The notes under the pieces are model-generated. The model did no database searches, was not told the DNA's origin, and was given only the letters and a program-made list of their open reading frames with translations. This document shows positions 7,610 to 15,491 of a DNA stretch of 18,858 bases, in pieces. The position numbers were made by a program, and so were the translations under genes. Source of the stretch: JANPBY01 sp031430645 (lineage in GTDB: Bacteria; Actinomycetota; Actinomycetes; DATJPE01); contig JANPBY010000208.1 of assembly GCA_031430645.1 (NCBI GenBank), positions 1 through 18,858 on the forward strand. Reading direction: 5' to 3'. Each line of letters starts with the position of its first letter. Position 1 is the stretch's first letter.

Positions 7610-8100
7610 CGGCCGACAACTCCACGGCGCAGGCGTTCCCCATCGAGGTGCGCGCTAGCGCGTACGACGATCCCGACGTCCTCGCCCTCGTTGCCGAGGT
7701 GCAGCAGGAGTACGTCGTCCGTTACGGCAGCGAAGACGCAACTCCGATGTCACCGGCGGAGTTCGCGGCGCCCGAGGGCGCGTTCGTTGTGGCCTACATC
7801 GGCAGTCAACTGGCTGGCTGCGGCGCGTATCGCCGTCACGAGGAGTCCGTTGCGGAGATCAAGCGGATGTACGTCCGGACGGCCTTTCGTGGCCGAGGGG
7901 TCGCCCGCGCCCTGCTGGCCGATCTCGAGGGACGAGCACGCGCCGCTGGCTACACAAGCATCGTGCTTGAGACCGGTGATCGACAGCCCGAGGCCGTGGC
8001 CCTCTATGCGAGTGCGGGCTATGTCGAGGTCGAACCGTTCGGCCACTACCGGTGCAGTCCGCTGAGTCGCAGCTTCGGCAAGGACCTAGCCACGAGATGA
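7606..8100 (+). CDS. GNAT-family N-acetyltransferase
   Basis: 164 residues from GTG 7606 overlapping the purB stop. Acetyl-CoA binding motif A is RTAFRGRGVARALLADLE (R/QxxGxG/A pattern), preceded by the beta-strand AEIKRMYV and followed by motif B LETGDRQPEAVALYASAGYVEV, which is the classic GNAT C-terminal half. The N-terminal part (about 1-60, with VQQEYVVRYG) forms the acceptor site; the acceptor is unknown. Coupled to purB upstream and to a phosphotransferase downstream (ATGA overlap). Adjacency to an APH-type gene recalls antibiotic-modifying pairs, but nothing here shows such specificity. Confidence 0.93.
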   Translation: MTADNSTAQAFPIEVRASAYDDPDVLALVAEVQQEYVVRYGSEDATPMSPAEFAAPEGAFVVAYIGSQLAGCGAYRRHEESVAEIKRMYVRTAFRGRGVARALLADLEGRARAAGYTSIVLETGDRQPEAVALYASAGYVEVEPFGHYRCSPLSRSFGKDLATR

Positions 8101-9311
8101 GCCGGTCGGTGACCCTCGTGCTGATCGATGGCGACGGCGTCCTGCTCGGCGCCCTGCCGCCGTACCCGGTCGGCGTGCCGTACTGGCAGGAAGTGTCCGA
8201 GTTGGTCACGGAGGCTGAACGGCTCCATGGCGTTCCGATCCAGGTGCTGCGGTTGCTGAACAGCGAGCGCGCGGTGCCCCACGGTGGTGCGGTCACCTAC
8301 CTCGCTGAGGTGCGGCACCGCGAGGATCTTCTCGAAAGCAGCCTTGGTGCTCTGGCAGCGCTGAGCCCTGAGGTTTCTGCCCTGGCCGGCAAAGTCGAGG
8401 CGCTGCGGGCGCCGTACGCCGAGGTCGGTGGTCCCGCGGCGAGCCTCGCGTGGGCTGCGTCGGTGGTTGGGCCGGGGTACGTTTCCGTGCAGCAGCGCAC
8501 CTGGAACCTGTCGGCGATCTGGCGGCTGGAGTCCGCTGAGGCGACATGTTGGCTGAAGCAGGTGCCGGCGTTCTTCGCCCACGAGTCGGCTGTCCTTGGA
8601 TGGGCAGGTGCCGCTGTCCCCGGGGCGGTGCCGCGGTTGCTCGCCGCCGGCGACCAGGGGCGGATGCTCCTGGAGCATGTTGAGGGCGAGGATCTCTACG
8701 ACGCACCGATGGAGGTACGCGAGGAGATCGTGGAGACCGCGCTGCGGATCCAGTGGGCCTCGGTGTCTGCCGTTGACGCACTCGTCGAAGCGGGTGTCCC
8801 AGACCGACGCGGAGCGCACCTGGCCAACTGGGTTCGCGGGGCGCTGAAGGACTGCGCTGAGGCCGTCGGCCATCCGGCGCTGGCCCTGCTCAACGATCTG
8901 GACCACCGAATGACGGCGATTGCTGAGTGCGGACTCCCCGATGCGCTCGTACATGGTGATGAGCACCCGGGCAACGCCATCGGAGCGAGCGACCGCACGG
9001 TCATCCTCGATTGGGGTGATTCCTTTGTCGGGCATCCCGGGTTCGATGCGCTGCGGCTCGGCGTAGGGCTGCCCGACGAGGAGGAGGCGAGTGTGGCTTC
9101 GGGCTGGGCGCGCCGGTGGCAGGAGCGCGTCCCGGGCAGCGATCCGCTGCGCGCTGTGGCGCTGCTACGCCCCGTCGAGTGCCTCCGGCTGGCCGCGGTC
9201 TACGCATCCTTCGTGGCGAACATCGAGCCCACCGAATGGCCGTACCACTCAGCCGACATCACGGACTGGCTCGACCGTGCCGTCGAGGCGGCGACCGACG
9301 ATCGTGGGTGA
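8097..9311 (+). CDS. APH-type phosphotransferase with an extra N-terminal domain
   Basis: 404 residues from ATG 8097, overlapping the GNAT stop (ATGA); the earlier in-frame ATG at 8052 lies inside the GNAT gene. Protein-kinase-like APH fold: phosphate-transfer loop HGDEHPGN (286-293, catalytic Asp288) and the Mg-binding ILDWGDSFVGHPGFDALRL (Asp305). The first 100 or so residues precede the kinase-like part: VTLVLIDGDGVLLGALPPYP, then WQEVSELVTEAERLHGVPIQVLRLL and a VTYLAEV strand. This looks like a Nudix-type beta-alpha-beta layout lacking the Nudix box (inference). Small-molecule or aminoglycoside-like kinase; substrate unknown. Third gene of the purB unit. Confidence 0.88.
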   Translation: MSRSVTLVLIDGDGVLLGALPPYPVGVPYWQEVSELVTEAERLHGVPIQVLRLLNSERAVPHGGAVTYLAEVRHREDLLESSLGALAALSPEVSALAGKVEALRAPYAEVGGPAASLAWAASVVGPGYVSVQQRTWNLSAIWRLESAEATCWLKQVPAFFAHESAVLGWAGAAVPGAVPRLLAAGDQGRMLLEHVEGEDLYDAPMEVREEIVETALRIQWASVSAVDALVEAGVPDRRGAHLANWVRGALKDCAEAVGHPALALLNDLDHRMTAIAECGLPDALVHGDEHPGNAIGASDRTVILDWGDSFVGHPGFDALRLGVGLPDEEEASVASGWARRWQERVPGSDPLRAVALLRPVECLRLAAVYASFVANIEPTEWPYHSADITDWLDRAVEAATDDRG

Positions 9312-9341
9312 TGAGTCCCCGAAACCCCGCATAGAAGGGGG

Positions 9342-9356
9342 GCAAGGGGTCCTTGC
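9342..9356. repeat. Short inverted repeat upstream of purC
   Basis: GCAAGG-GGT-CCTTGC: a perfect 6-bp stem with a 3-nt loop, 24 bp before the purC -10 box and 30 bp after the phosphotransferase stop. No T-tract follows, so it is a weak terminator candidate or a small operator. Confidence 0.35.
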
Positions 9357-9380
9357 ACCCACTCTGGTTCGCACTCCCAA

Positions 9381-9386
9381 TAGGCT
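9381..9386 (+). promoter_or_regulatory. Putative -10 box for purC
   Basis: TAGGCT, 6 nt before the purC GTG at 9393. No Shine-Dalgarno sequence lies in the gap, consistent with a leaderless mRNA. The -35 is unclear; TTGCAC at 9353-9358 is 22 bp away, too far for a standard spacer. Confidence 0.5.
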
Positions 9387-9392
9387 GGGTGG

Positions 9393-10265
9393 GTGCCTGC
9401 GGACCTCGTGCTCGCTGACCTGCCGCTCGTGTATTCGGGCAAGGTGCGCGACCTCTATGACCTACCGGACGGCACCCTGCTCTTCGTTGCAAGCGACCGG
9501 ATCTCGGCCTATGACCATGTGCTGCCGACCCCCATCCCCGACAAGGGCCGGGTGCTCACTCAGCTGTCGCTGTGGTGGTTCGAGCAACTCGCCGATGTCG
9601 TGCCTAGCCACGTGGTGTCCCTCGATGTGCCGGCCGAGGTTGAGGGGCGGGCGATGGTCTGCGAGCGGCTCGAGATGTTCCCCGTCGAGTGCGTGGTTCG
9701 CGGCTATCTCGCAGGGTCAGGTCTCGTGGAGTACGTCGCAGGCGGGGAAGTCTGCGGTGTCCCGCTTCCGTCGGGACTGGTCGACGGATCTCGGCTGCCC
9801 GAGCCGATCTTCACCCCCGCAACCAAGGCCGCCCTCGGCGAGCACGACGAGAACGTCTCGTTCGAGGCGGTCGTGGAGACGGTCGGGCGGGCTGATGCCG
9901 AGGAGCTGCGCCGGATCACCCTGGCCGTCTACGACCGGGCAGAGGTGATCGCCCGGGATCGTGGCATCGTGCTCGCCGACACCAAGCTGGAACTCGGTCG
10001 ATCGGTGCGCGGAGGGATCGTGCTCGCAGATGAAGTGCTGACGCCAGACTCCTCGCGCTTCTGGCCGCTCGACCTCTGGGAGCCTGGTCATGCGCAGCCG
10101 TCCTTCGACAAGCAGTACGTACGCGATTGGCTCACCTCACCCTCGAGTGGATGGGACCGGGCGTTGGACTCCGCACCGCCGCCGTTGCCGGAGTCGGTCG
10201 TCGAAGCCACCCGGGCGAAGTACATCGAGGCCTATGAACGACTGACCGGGAGGACGTTCGCGTGA
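9393..10265 (+). CDS. purC: Phosphoribosylaminoimidazole-succinocarboxamide synthase (SAICAR synthetase)
   Basis: Joins CAIR and aspartate with ATP to give SAICAR. 290 residues from GTG 9393, the normal length of the longer actinobacterial/fungal-type form. Motifs: YSGKVRDLYDL near the N-terminus (nucleotide-binding strand-loop), SDRISAYDHVLPTPIPDKG, VVRGYLAGSG (conserved Arg for the substrate phosphate), IFTPATKAALGEHDENVSF, VLADTKLELG and LTPDSSRFW, in the family's order with nothing missing. Starts 81 bp after the phosphotransferase, with its own -10 box, and overlaps galE by 4 bp. Confidence 0.97.
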   Translation: MPADLVLADLPLVYSGKVRDLYDLPDGTLLFVASDRISAYDHVLPTPIPDKGRVLTQLSLWWFEQLADVVPSHVVSLDVPAEVEGRAMVCERLEMFPVECVVRGYLAGSGLVEYVAGGEVCGVPLPSGLVDGSRLPEPIFTPATKAALGEHDENVSFEAVVETVGRADAEELRRITLAVYDRAEVIARDRGIVLADTKLELGRSVRGGIVLADEVLTPDSSRFWPLDLWEPGHAQPSFDKQYVRDWLTSPSSGWDRALDSAPPPLPESVVEATRAKYIEAYERLTGRTFA

Positions 10266-11230
10266 CGACCTGGATGGTGACCGGAGGCGCTGGCTACGTC
10301 GGCTCTCACGTGGTGCGCGAGCTGCTCGCGTCCGGCCGTGACGTGGTCGTCCTCGACGATCTCTCGACCGGCCTCGACGCCTTTGTCGCGGACGGGGTTC
10401 CCCTGGTCCGCGGGTCCGTCGACGACCCGGTCGCCGTCGCGGCGGCCTTGGACGGTGGAGGGATCCCCGTCGACGGCGTTGTGCATGTGGCCGGTTTCAA
10501 GTACGCCGGGGTGTCGGTGAGCAAGCCGCTGGAGACCTACCGCCGCAACGTGGTCGGCACCGTGGTGCTGCTCGAGACCATGGCGGCGGCGGGGGTGCCC
10601 CGCCTGGTGTTCTCGGGATCGGCCGCGGTGTTCGGAACCCCACCGACCGAGCTCGTCACCGAGGACACGCCGCACGTGCCGGAGTCGCCGTACGGCGCCT
10701 CGAAGGACATGGACGAGCGGATCATCATCGACACGGTTGCCGCCTCCGCCGACCTGGCAGCAGTGACGTTGCGCTACTTCAACGTCGTTGGTTCGTCCTA
10801 TTCCGACATCTGGGACGTATCGCCGTACAACCTCTTCCCTGCCGTGATGCGCGCGCTCGTCGCCGGTGAGACGCCGCGCGTGTCCGGCACGGACTACCCC
10901 ACTCCGGACGGGTCATGTGTCCGCGACTACATCCACGTCGGCGACATCGCGCTGGCTCACGTCGCTGCGGCCGAGGCGCTGGAGGACGGTCGGGAGTTGC
11001 TGCCGGCCTACAACCTGGGCAGCGGAGACGGCCTGTCGGTGCTCGAGATCATGGAGGCTTTCCGCCGGGTGACTGGCATCGAGTTCAGCCCCCAGCTGGG
11101 CGAGCGGCGTCCCGGTGACCCCGCACGGATCGTCGCCTCGGGTGAGGCCGCGGCCCGCGACATCGGCTGGGCCATGCGCAACACCGTCGACGACATGGTG
11201 CGCTCGGCCTGGGACGCCTGGCCCCGCTGA
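10262..11230 (+). CDS. galE: UDP-glucose 4-epimerase (extended SDR)
   Basis: Interconverts UDP-glucose and UDP-galactose with bound NAD. 322 residues from GTG 10262 overlapping the purC stop. Rossmann motif GGAGYVGSH (8-16), AGFKYAGVSVSKPLETYRRNV, GSAAVFGTP, and the catalytic pair Tyr144/Lys148 in SPYGASK; then LRYFNVVGS, TDYPTPDGSCVRDYIHVGD and the UDP-binding GERRPGDPARIVAS. Differences from most relatives: SSAA is replaced by GSAA (the Ser usually helping catalysis is kept at the next position) and the helix after SK reads DMDERII. Substrate specificity (GalE or a related nucleotide-sugar epimerase) is not certain. Its place between purC and purS is unusual functionally. Confidence 0.88.
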   Translation: MTTWMVTGGAGYVGSHVVRELLASGRDVVVLDDLSTGLDAFVADGVPLVRGSVDDPVAVAAALDGGGIPVDGVVHVAGFKYAGVSVSKPLETYRRNVVGTVVLLETMAAAGVPRLVFSGSAAVFGTPPTELVTEDTPHVPESPYGASKDMDERIIIDTVAASADLAAVTLRYFNVVGSSYSDIWDVSPYNLFPAVMRALVAGETPRVSGTDYPTPDGSCVRDYIHVGDIALAHVAAAEALEDGRELLPAYNLGSGDGLSVLEIMEAFRRVTGIEFSPQLGERRPGDPARIVASGEAAARDIGWAMRNTVDDMVRSAWDAWPR

Positions 11231-11269
11231 TCCCGATCCTCGAGTACCAGGGGTCGGTCGTTGGGCCGG

Positions 11270-11275
11270 TAGACT
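11270..11275 (+). promoter_or_regulatory. Putative -10 box for purSQL
   Basis: TAGACT within TTGGGCCGGTAGACTGACAG, about 39 nt before the purS GTG. Unlike other units here this one leaves room for a short 5' leader with a Shine-Dalgarno sequence. A -35 at 17 bp is not recognisable. Confidence 0.45.
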
Positions 11276-11303
11276 GACAGCGCCGCCCAGCCGCCCCCAC
11301 CCA

Positions 11304-11310
11304 CGAGGAG
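11304..11310 (+). promoter_or_regulatory. Ribosome binding site of purS
   Basis: CGAGGAG with GAGGAG ending 4-5 nt before the GTG at 11315; it fixes that GTG as the purS start. Confidence 0.6.
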
Positions 11311-11314
11311 CCCC

Positions 11315-11587
11315 GTGGCCCGCGTCGTCGTCGACGTCATGCTCAAGCCGGAGATCCTCGACCCCCAAGGCCAGGCCGTCGCCCGTGCTTTGCCCGCGTT
11401 GGGGGTGTCCGGGGTGAGGGACGTACGCATCGGCAAGCGCATCGAGATCGAGCTGGAGGGCGAGGCCGACGAGGCTGCCCTGGAGCGGGTGCGTGCCTTT
11501 GCCGACCAATTGCTGGCGAACCCGGTCATCGAGGACTACGTGATCCACGCCGCGGACGACAGCACCTCTGACGGCCCGGCGGCATGA
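11315..11587 (+). CDS. purS: FGAM synthase small subunit PurS
   Basis: 90 residues from GTG 11315. PurS is a small dimeric alpha/beta protein that bridges PurQ and PurL and helps pass ammonia from glutamine. Visible hallmarks: MARVVVDVMLKPEILDPQGQAV, then ALPALGVSGVRDVRIGKRIEIEL and LADQLLANPVIEDY-type ending (FADQLLANPVIEDYVIH), the standard order. A short polar tail (ADDSTSDGPAA) follows. It starts the purS-purQ-purL unit, overlapping purQ by 4 bp (ATGA). Confidence 0.96.
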   Translation: MARVVVDVMLKPEILDPQGQAVARALPALGVSGVRDVRIGKRIEIELEGEADEAALERVRAFADQLLANPVIEDYVIHAADDSTSDGPAA

Positions 11588-12276
11588 CCGCCCGGATCGG
11601 GGTCGTCACCTTTCCTGGCTCGTTGGACGACGGCGACGCCCTTCGGGCCGTAGGGCTGTCCGGTGCCGAAGCCGTCCCCCTGTGGCACGACGACCGTGAC
11701 CTGCACGGGGTCGATGCTGTCGTGCTGCCCGGCGGTTTTTCCTATGGCGACTACCTCCGATGCGGCGCGATCGCGCGCTTCGCCAAGGTCATGGAGGTCC
11801 TCGTCCCAGCCGCGACGGACGGGCTGCCGGTCCTCGGTATCTGCAACGGGTTCCAGGTTCTTTGCGAGTCCCACCTGCTGCCCGGGGCGCTCGTGCGCAA
11901 CGACAGCCTGCACTTTGTCTGCCGCGACCAGCGGCTGCGCATCGAGTCCACTTCCACCGCCTGGACCGGCGCCTACGCCGTCGGCGAGGAGATCGTTGTC
12001 CCCCTGAAGAACGGCGAGGGCGGGTACGTCGCCGACGAGCGCACCCTCGACGCACTCGAGGCTGAGGGGCGCGTCGTCGCCCGCTACCTCGAGGTGAACC
12101 CCAACGGTTCGCGCCGCGACATCGCCGGCATCAGCAACGCCGCCGGCAACGTCGTCGGTCTGATGCCGCACCCCGAGCACGCCGTCGAAACGCTCACCGG
12201 TCCGGCTGGCCACGAAACCGACGGCCTCCGCTTCTTCACCTCGGTCCTGCGCCAACTCGTCGGGGCGGGCGCGTGA
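11584..12276 (+). CDS. purQ: FGAM synthase glutaminase subunit PurQ
   Basis: Class I glutamine amidotransferase supplying ammonia to PurL. 230 residues from ATG 11584, normal for the family. N-terminus IGVVTFPGSLDDGDALRA; oxyanion strand PGGFSYGDYLRCGAIARF; nucleophile Cys87 in GICNGFQVL; and His196/Glu198 in MPHPEH completing the catalytic triad. Family block NGEGGYVAD is present. Overlaps purS upstream (ATGA) and purL downstream (GTGA), which should keep the three subunits in proportion. Confidence 0.97.
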   Translation: MTARIGVVTFPGSLDDGDALRAVGLSGAEAVPLWHDDRDLHGVDAVVLPGGFSYGDYLRCGAIARFAKVMEVLVPAATDGLPVLGICNGFQVLCESHLLPGALVRNDSLHFVCRDQRLRIESTSTAWTGAYAVGEEIVVPLKNGEGGYVADERTLDALEAEGRVVARYLEVNPNGSRRDIAGISNAAGNVVGLMPHPEHAVETLTGPAGHETDGLRFFTSVLRQLVGAGA

Positions 12277-14528
12277 GCATCGATACGGTCAAGGCAGCGG
12301 AGGCGACGCCAGAAGTCGGACAGCCGTACGCCGAGTTGGGCCTCAAGCCCGACGAGTACGCCCGCATCCGCGAGATCCTCGGCCGGCGTCCGACCAGCAG
12401 CGAGCTCGCGATGTACAGCGTCATGTGGAGCGAGCACTGCTCCTACAAGTCGAGCAAAGTGCACCTGCGCCAGTTCGGCGACAAGGCGCCGCCCACTGAT
12501 GCACTCCTCGTCGGCATGGGCGAGAACGCCGGCGTCGTCGACATCGGCCAGGGCTACGCCGTGACCTTCAAGGTCGAGTCGCACAACCATCCCAGCTATG
12601 TCGAGCCCTACCAGGGCGCAGCGACCGGCGTCGGCGGCATCGTCCGCGACATCCTCACCATGGGCGCGCGGCCGGTCGCCGTCATGGACCCGCTGCGCTT
12701 CGGCCCAGCCGACGCTGAGGACACCCGTCGAGTCCTCCCCGGAGTGGTCGCCGGCATCGGTGGCTATGGCAACTGCCTCGGCCTCCCCAACATCGGGGGA
12801 GAGGTCGTCTTCGATCCGACCTACCTCGGCAACCCGCTCGTCAACGCGCTGTGCGTCGGGGTCATGCGGCACGAGGACATCAAGCTGGCCAAGGCATCTG
12901 GGCCTGGCAACCTCGTGATCCTCTTCGGCGCACGCACCGGTGGCGATGGCATCGGCGGAGTCTCGGTGCTGGCGAGTGAGACCTTCGATGCCGATGGTCC
13001 GGCCAAGCGGCCGAGCGTCCAGGTCGGCGACCCGTTCACCGAGAAGATCCTGATCGAGGCCTGCCTCGAGATCTTCGCTGCCGACCTGGTCGTCGGCATC
13101 CAGGACCTCGGTGGGGCGGGGATCTCGTGCGCGACCTCTGAATTGGCCTCGGCGGGCACCGGCGGCATGCGCGTCGATCTCGACCGAGTGCCGCTGCGCG
13201 ACGCCACGCTCGCCCCTGAGGAGATCCTCATGAGCGAGTCGCAGGAACGCATGTGCGCCATCGTCGAGCCAGCGAAGTTGGAGCCGTTCCTCGCGATCTG
13301 CGCCCGTTGGGGCGTCGACGCCACCGTCATCGGCGAGGTCACTGACGGTGACCGGCTCGAGATCTGGTGGCATGGCGAACTCGTCGTCCAGGTGCCGCCG
13401 CGCACCGTCGCGCATGAAGGCCCGGTCTACGAGCGGCCGTACTCCCGCCCCGCCGACCAGGACGCGCTGGTCGCCGACGAGCCGAAGGCCGTACGGCTGC
13501 CGCGACCGTCCACCGGACCCGAGCTGCGGGCGACCCTGCTGCAAATGGTCGGCTCGCCCAATCTCGCCGACAAGTCGTGGGTGACGGCGCAGTACGACCG
13601 CTACGTGCAGGGCAACACGGTGCTCGCGCAGCCCGAGAACTCAGGCATGGTGCGCGTCGATGAGGAGACCGGGCTTGGGGTGGCGATCTCCACCGACGGA
13701 AACGGTCGCTATGCACGGCTCGACCCCTACGTCGGGGCGCAGCTCGCCCTCGCAGAGGCCTACCGCAATGTCGCGACCACCGGCGCCACGCCGCTCGCGG
13801 TCACCAACTGCCTGAACTTCGGCTCGCCGGAGGACCCCTCGGTGATGTGGCAGTTCAGTGAGGCGGTGCGAGGGCTGGCCGACGGCTGCCTCGAGCTCGG
13901 CATCCCGGTGACAGGGGGCAACGTCAGCTTCTACAACCAGACCGGTGAGACGGCGATCCTTCCGACGCCGGTGATCGGCGTGCTCGGTGTCATCCAGGAC
14001 GTGTCCGCGCGGACCCCGATGGGATTCAGTGCCGGGGGTGACGCGATCCTCTTGCTCGGTGAGACGCGCGAGGAGTTCGGCGGCTCCGAGTGGGCCCATG
14101 AGGTTCACGGTCACCTCGGTGGTAGGCCGCCTGTTGTGAATTTCGCCGCGGAGCGTTCGCTGGCGGAGCTCCTTGTCTCGGCGTCCGGCGAGAGGTTGTT
14201 GACTGCGGCGCACGACGTGTCCGACGGCGGACTCGCGCAGGCGCTGTCCGAGATGGCTCTTCGCGGCGACATCGGGGCGCGGGTCACCCTGCCGGCCGGC
14301 CTCGATCCATTCGTCGCGCTCTTCGCCGAGTCGGCAGCACGCGTCGTCGTCGTCGTCCGCCCTGCTGACGGGGCGCGCCTGCTCGACCTCTGCTCCGAGC
14401 ATGCTGTTCCGGTCGAGCGGATCGGTGTCGTCGGAGGTTCAGTCTTGGAGGCCGCGGGCCTGTTCGAGGTCCCCCTCGATGAGCTCCGCGCCACCTGGAC
14501 GTCCACCCTTCCTGCGCTGTTCTCCTGA
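12273..14528 (+). CDS. purL: FGAM synthase large subunit PurL (small-type)
   Basis: Converts FGAR to FGAM with ATP and ammonia, step 4 of purine synthesis, together with PurS and PurQ. 751 residues from GTG 12273, the normal size of the actinobacterial/Bacillus-type subunit without fused PurS and PurQ parts. Motifs: SEHCSYKSSK (catalytic His55), FKVESHNHPSYVEPYQGAATGVGGIVRDI (metal and nucleotide binding), GLPNIGGEVVFDPTYLGNPLVN, IQDLGGAGISCATSE, then the second AIRS-like repeat with ATTGATPLAVTNCLNFGSPE, PVTGGNVSFYNQ and AHDVSDGGLAQALSEMA. No interruption. 19 bp separate it from the next gene. Confidence 0.97.
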   Translation: MSIDTVKAAEATPEVGQPYAELGLKPDEYARIREILGRRPTSSELAMYSVMWSEHCSYKSSKVHLRQFGDKAPPTDALLVGMGENAGVVDIGQGYAVTFKVESHNHPSYVEPYQGAATGVGGIVRDILTMGARPVAVMDPLRFGPADAEDTRRVLPGVVAGIGGYGNCLGLPNIGGEVVFDPTYLGNPLVNALCVGVMRHEDIKLAKASGPGNLVILFGARTGGDGIGGVSVLASETFDADGPAKRPSVQVGDPFTEKILIEACLEIFAADLVVGIQDLGGAGISCATSELASAGTGGMRVDLDRVPLRDATLAPEEILMSESQERMCAIVEPAKLEPFLAICARWGVDATVIGEVTDGDRLEIWWHGELVVQVPPRTVAHEGPVYERPYSRPADQDALVADEPKAVRLPRPSTGPELRATLLQMVGSPNLADKSWVTAQYDRYVQGNTVLAQPENSGMVRVDEETGLGVAISTDGNGRYARLDPYVGAQLALAEAYRNVATTGATPLAVTNCLNFGSPEDPSVMWQFSEAVRGLADGCLELGIPVTGGNVSFYNQTGETAILPTPVIGVLGVIQDVSARTPMGFSAGGDAILLLGETREEFGGSEWAHEVHGHLGGRPPVVNFAAERSLAELLVSASGERLLTAAHDVSDGGLAQALSEMALRGDIGARVTLPAGLDPFVALFAESAARVVVVVRPADGARLLDLCSEHAVPVERIGVVGGSVLEAAGLFEVPLDELRATWTSTLPALFS

Positions 14529-14547
14529 GCTGATCGCGACGTCCCCG

Positions 14548-15333
14548 ATGACCAACGTCGGGCGACCTTCCGGACGCGACGTCCTGGAGGAGACCTGGGG
14601 CGTCGTCCGGGAGTGGCTCGGTGAGTTGCCGGCGAAGTCGTACGACGTCCCGAGCGTGCTGGACGGCTGGACCGTCGGGGATCTCATCGCGCACGTCGGG
14701 CGCGGGCTCGAGGCCCTGGTCGGGGCGGTGCCCGCGGAGGCGGGCGTCGGCCCGCTGACGATCCGGTCGTACGTCGCCACGTATCCGGAGGTGGCATCGG
14801 AGATCGCGGAGGCCAGCCGGCTCCTAGCCGTGGAGACGGCTGCCGACCCGCTGGGTGCACTCGATGCTTCCTGGAATCGGGCCAGTAAATCGCTTGACCA
14901 GTTGGCTGCCGACTCAGCTGACCGGGTCGTCGTTGCTCGCCGCGGTCCCATCCTGGTTTCCGACCTGGTGGTCACTCGGGTGCTTGAGCTGGTCGTGCAC
15001 GCCGATGACCTTCACCGGTCTCTGCGCCAGGCACCGGCGGTCGTGCTTCCTCGGGCCGCCGTACGCCTGGTCGTGCGCACTCTCCTCGACGCCCTGGTCG
15101 AGCTGGCTCCCGGGCACAGCGTCGAGGTCCGGGTGCCCCCGTTTGCGGCCGTGCAATGCCTGGGGGGTCCACGGCACACGCGAGGCACGCCCCCCAATGT
15201 CATTGAAGCCGAACCGCTCACCTGGATCCGGCTGGCCTGCGGCCGCATCCTTTGGACCGACGCTGTGGCCGACGGGTCGGTGCGAGCGAGTGGCGAGCGC
15301 GCCGACGTGTCGACGTACCTGCCCCTGCTCTGA
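14548..15333 (+). CDS. MDMPI-like protein with C-terminal bacterial SCP (sterol carrier) domain
   Basis: 261 residues from ATG 14548; the frame extends further upstream only inside purL. The N-terminal about 165 residues form a DinB/mycothiol-dependent maleylpyruvate isomerase-like four-helix domain: VLDGWTVGDLIAHVGRGLEALV supplies one metal-ligand-type His, and VTRVLELVVHADDLHRSL the helix with the second His cluster. The remainder (SVEVRVPPFAAVQCLGGPRHTRGTPPNVIE and PLTWIRLACGRILW) fits the bacterial sterol-carrier ortholog domain. Genes of this type lie close to purL in mycobacteria and other actinobacteria; role unknown. It is the last gene of the purSQL run. Weak or no Shine-Dalgarno. 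Confidence 0.85.
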   Translation: MTNVGRPSGRDVLEETWGVVREWLGELPAKSYDVPSVLDGWTVGDLIAHVGRGLEALVGAVPAEAGVGPLTIRSYVATYPEVASEIAEASRLLAVETAADPLGALDASWNRASKSLDQLAADSADRVVVARRGPILVSDLVVTRVLELVVHADDLHRSLRQAPAVVLPRAAVRLVVRTLLDALVELAPGHSVEVRVPPFAAVQCLGGPRHTRGTPPNVIEAEPLTWIRLACGRILWTDAVADGSVRASGERADVSTYLPLL

Positions 15334-15358
15334 CCGCGACTTCAGACGTCTGCCCGCG

Positions 15359-15429
15359 ACTTCACGCGCGAAATGGGGGCGGGCGAGCGTGGTACTTCGC
15401 GCGGGAGGACGGCGTGTCGCGCGTGAAGT
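15359..15429. repeat. 13-bp perfect inverted repeat with three TTCRCGCG blocks
   Basis: ACTTCACGCGCGA (15359-15371) is exactly complementary in reverse to TCGCGCGTGAAGT (15417-15429). Each arm is itself close to the palindrome TTCGCGCGCGAA, and a third such block, TTCGCGCGGGAG, sits at 15396-15407. It could fold as a long hairpin, act as a multi-site operator for the downstream oxidoreductase, or be a REP-like dispersed element. Confidence 0.65.
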
Positions 15430-15485
15430 TGGGGGGGTCTCCCGACCGACGTTCGGGACGCCTCGGGCTGCCGCCCGGGCGTCGC

Positions 15486-15491
15486 TACGAT
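15486..15491 (+). promoter_or_regulatory. Putative -10 box for the oxidoreductase gene
   Basis: TACGAT, 7 nt before the ATG at 15499, no Shine-Dalgarno in the gap; a leaderless arrangement. No clear -35. Confidence 0.5.

Noticed and set aside
7606..9311. Aminoglycoside resistance genes
   Set aside because: Only general GNAT and APH motifs are visible; nothing supports antibiotic specificity, and coupling to purB argues for another role.
9311..9341. CCCC-GCATAGAA-GGGG as a terminator of the phosphotransferase transcript
   Set aside because: Only a 4-bp stem with no T-tract.
12084..13544. Long minus-strand open frame (486 codons) across purQ-purL
   Set aside because: Antisense shadow of strongly conserved purL in GC-rich DNA; its translation is low-complexity, rich in Arg, Asp and Gly, with no recognisable domain.
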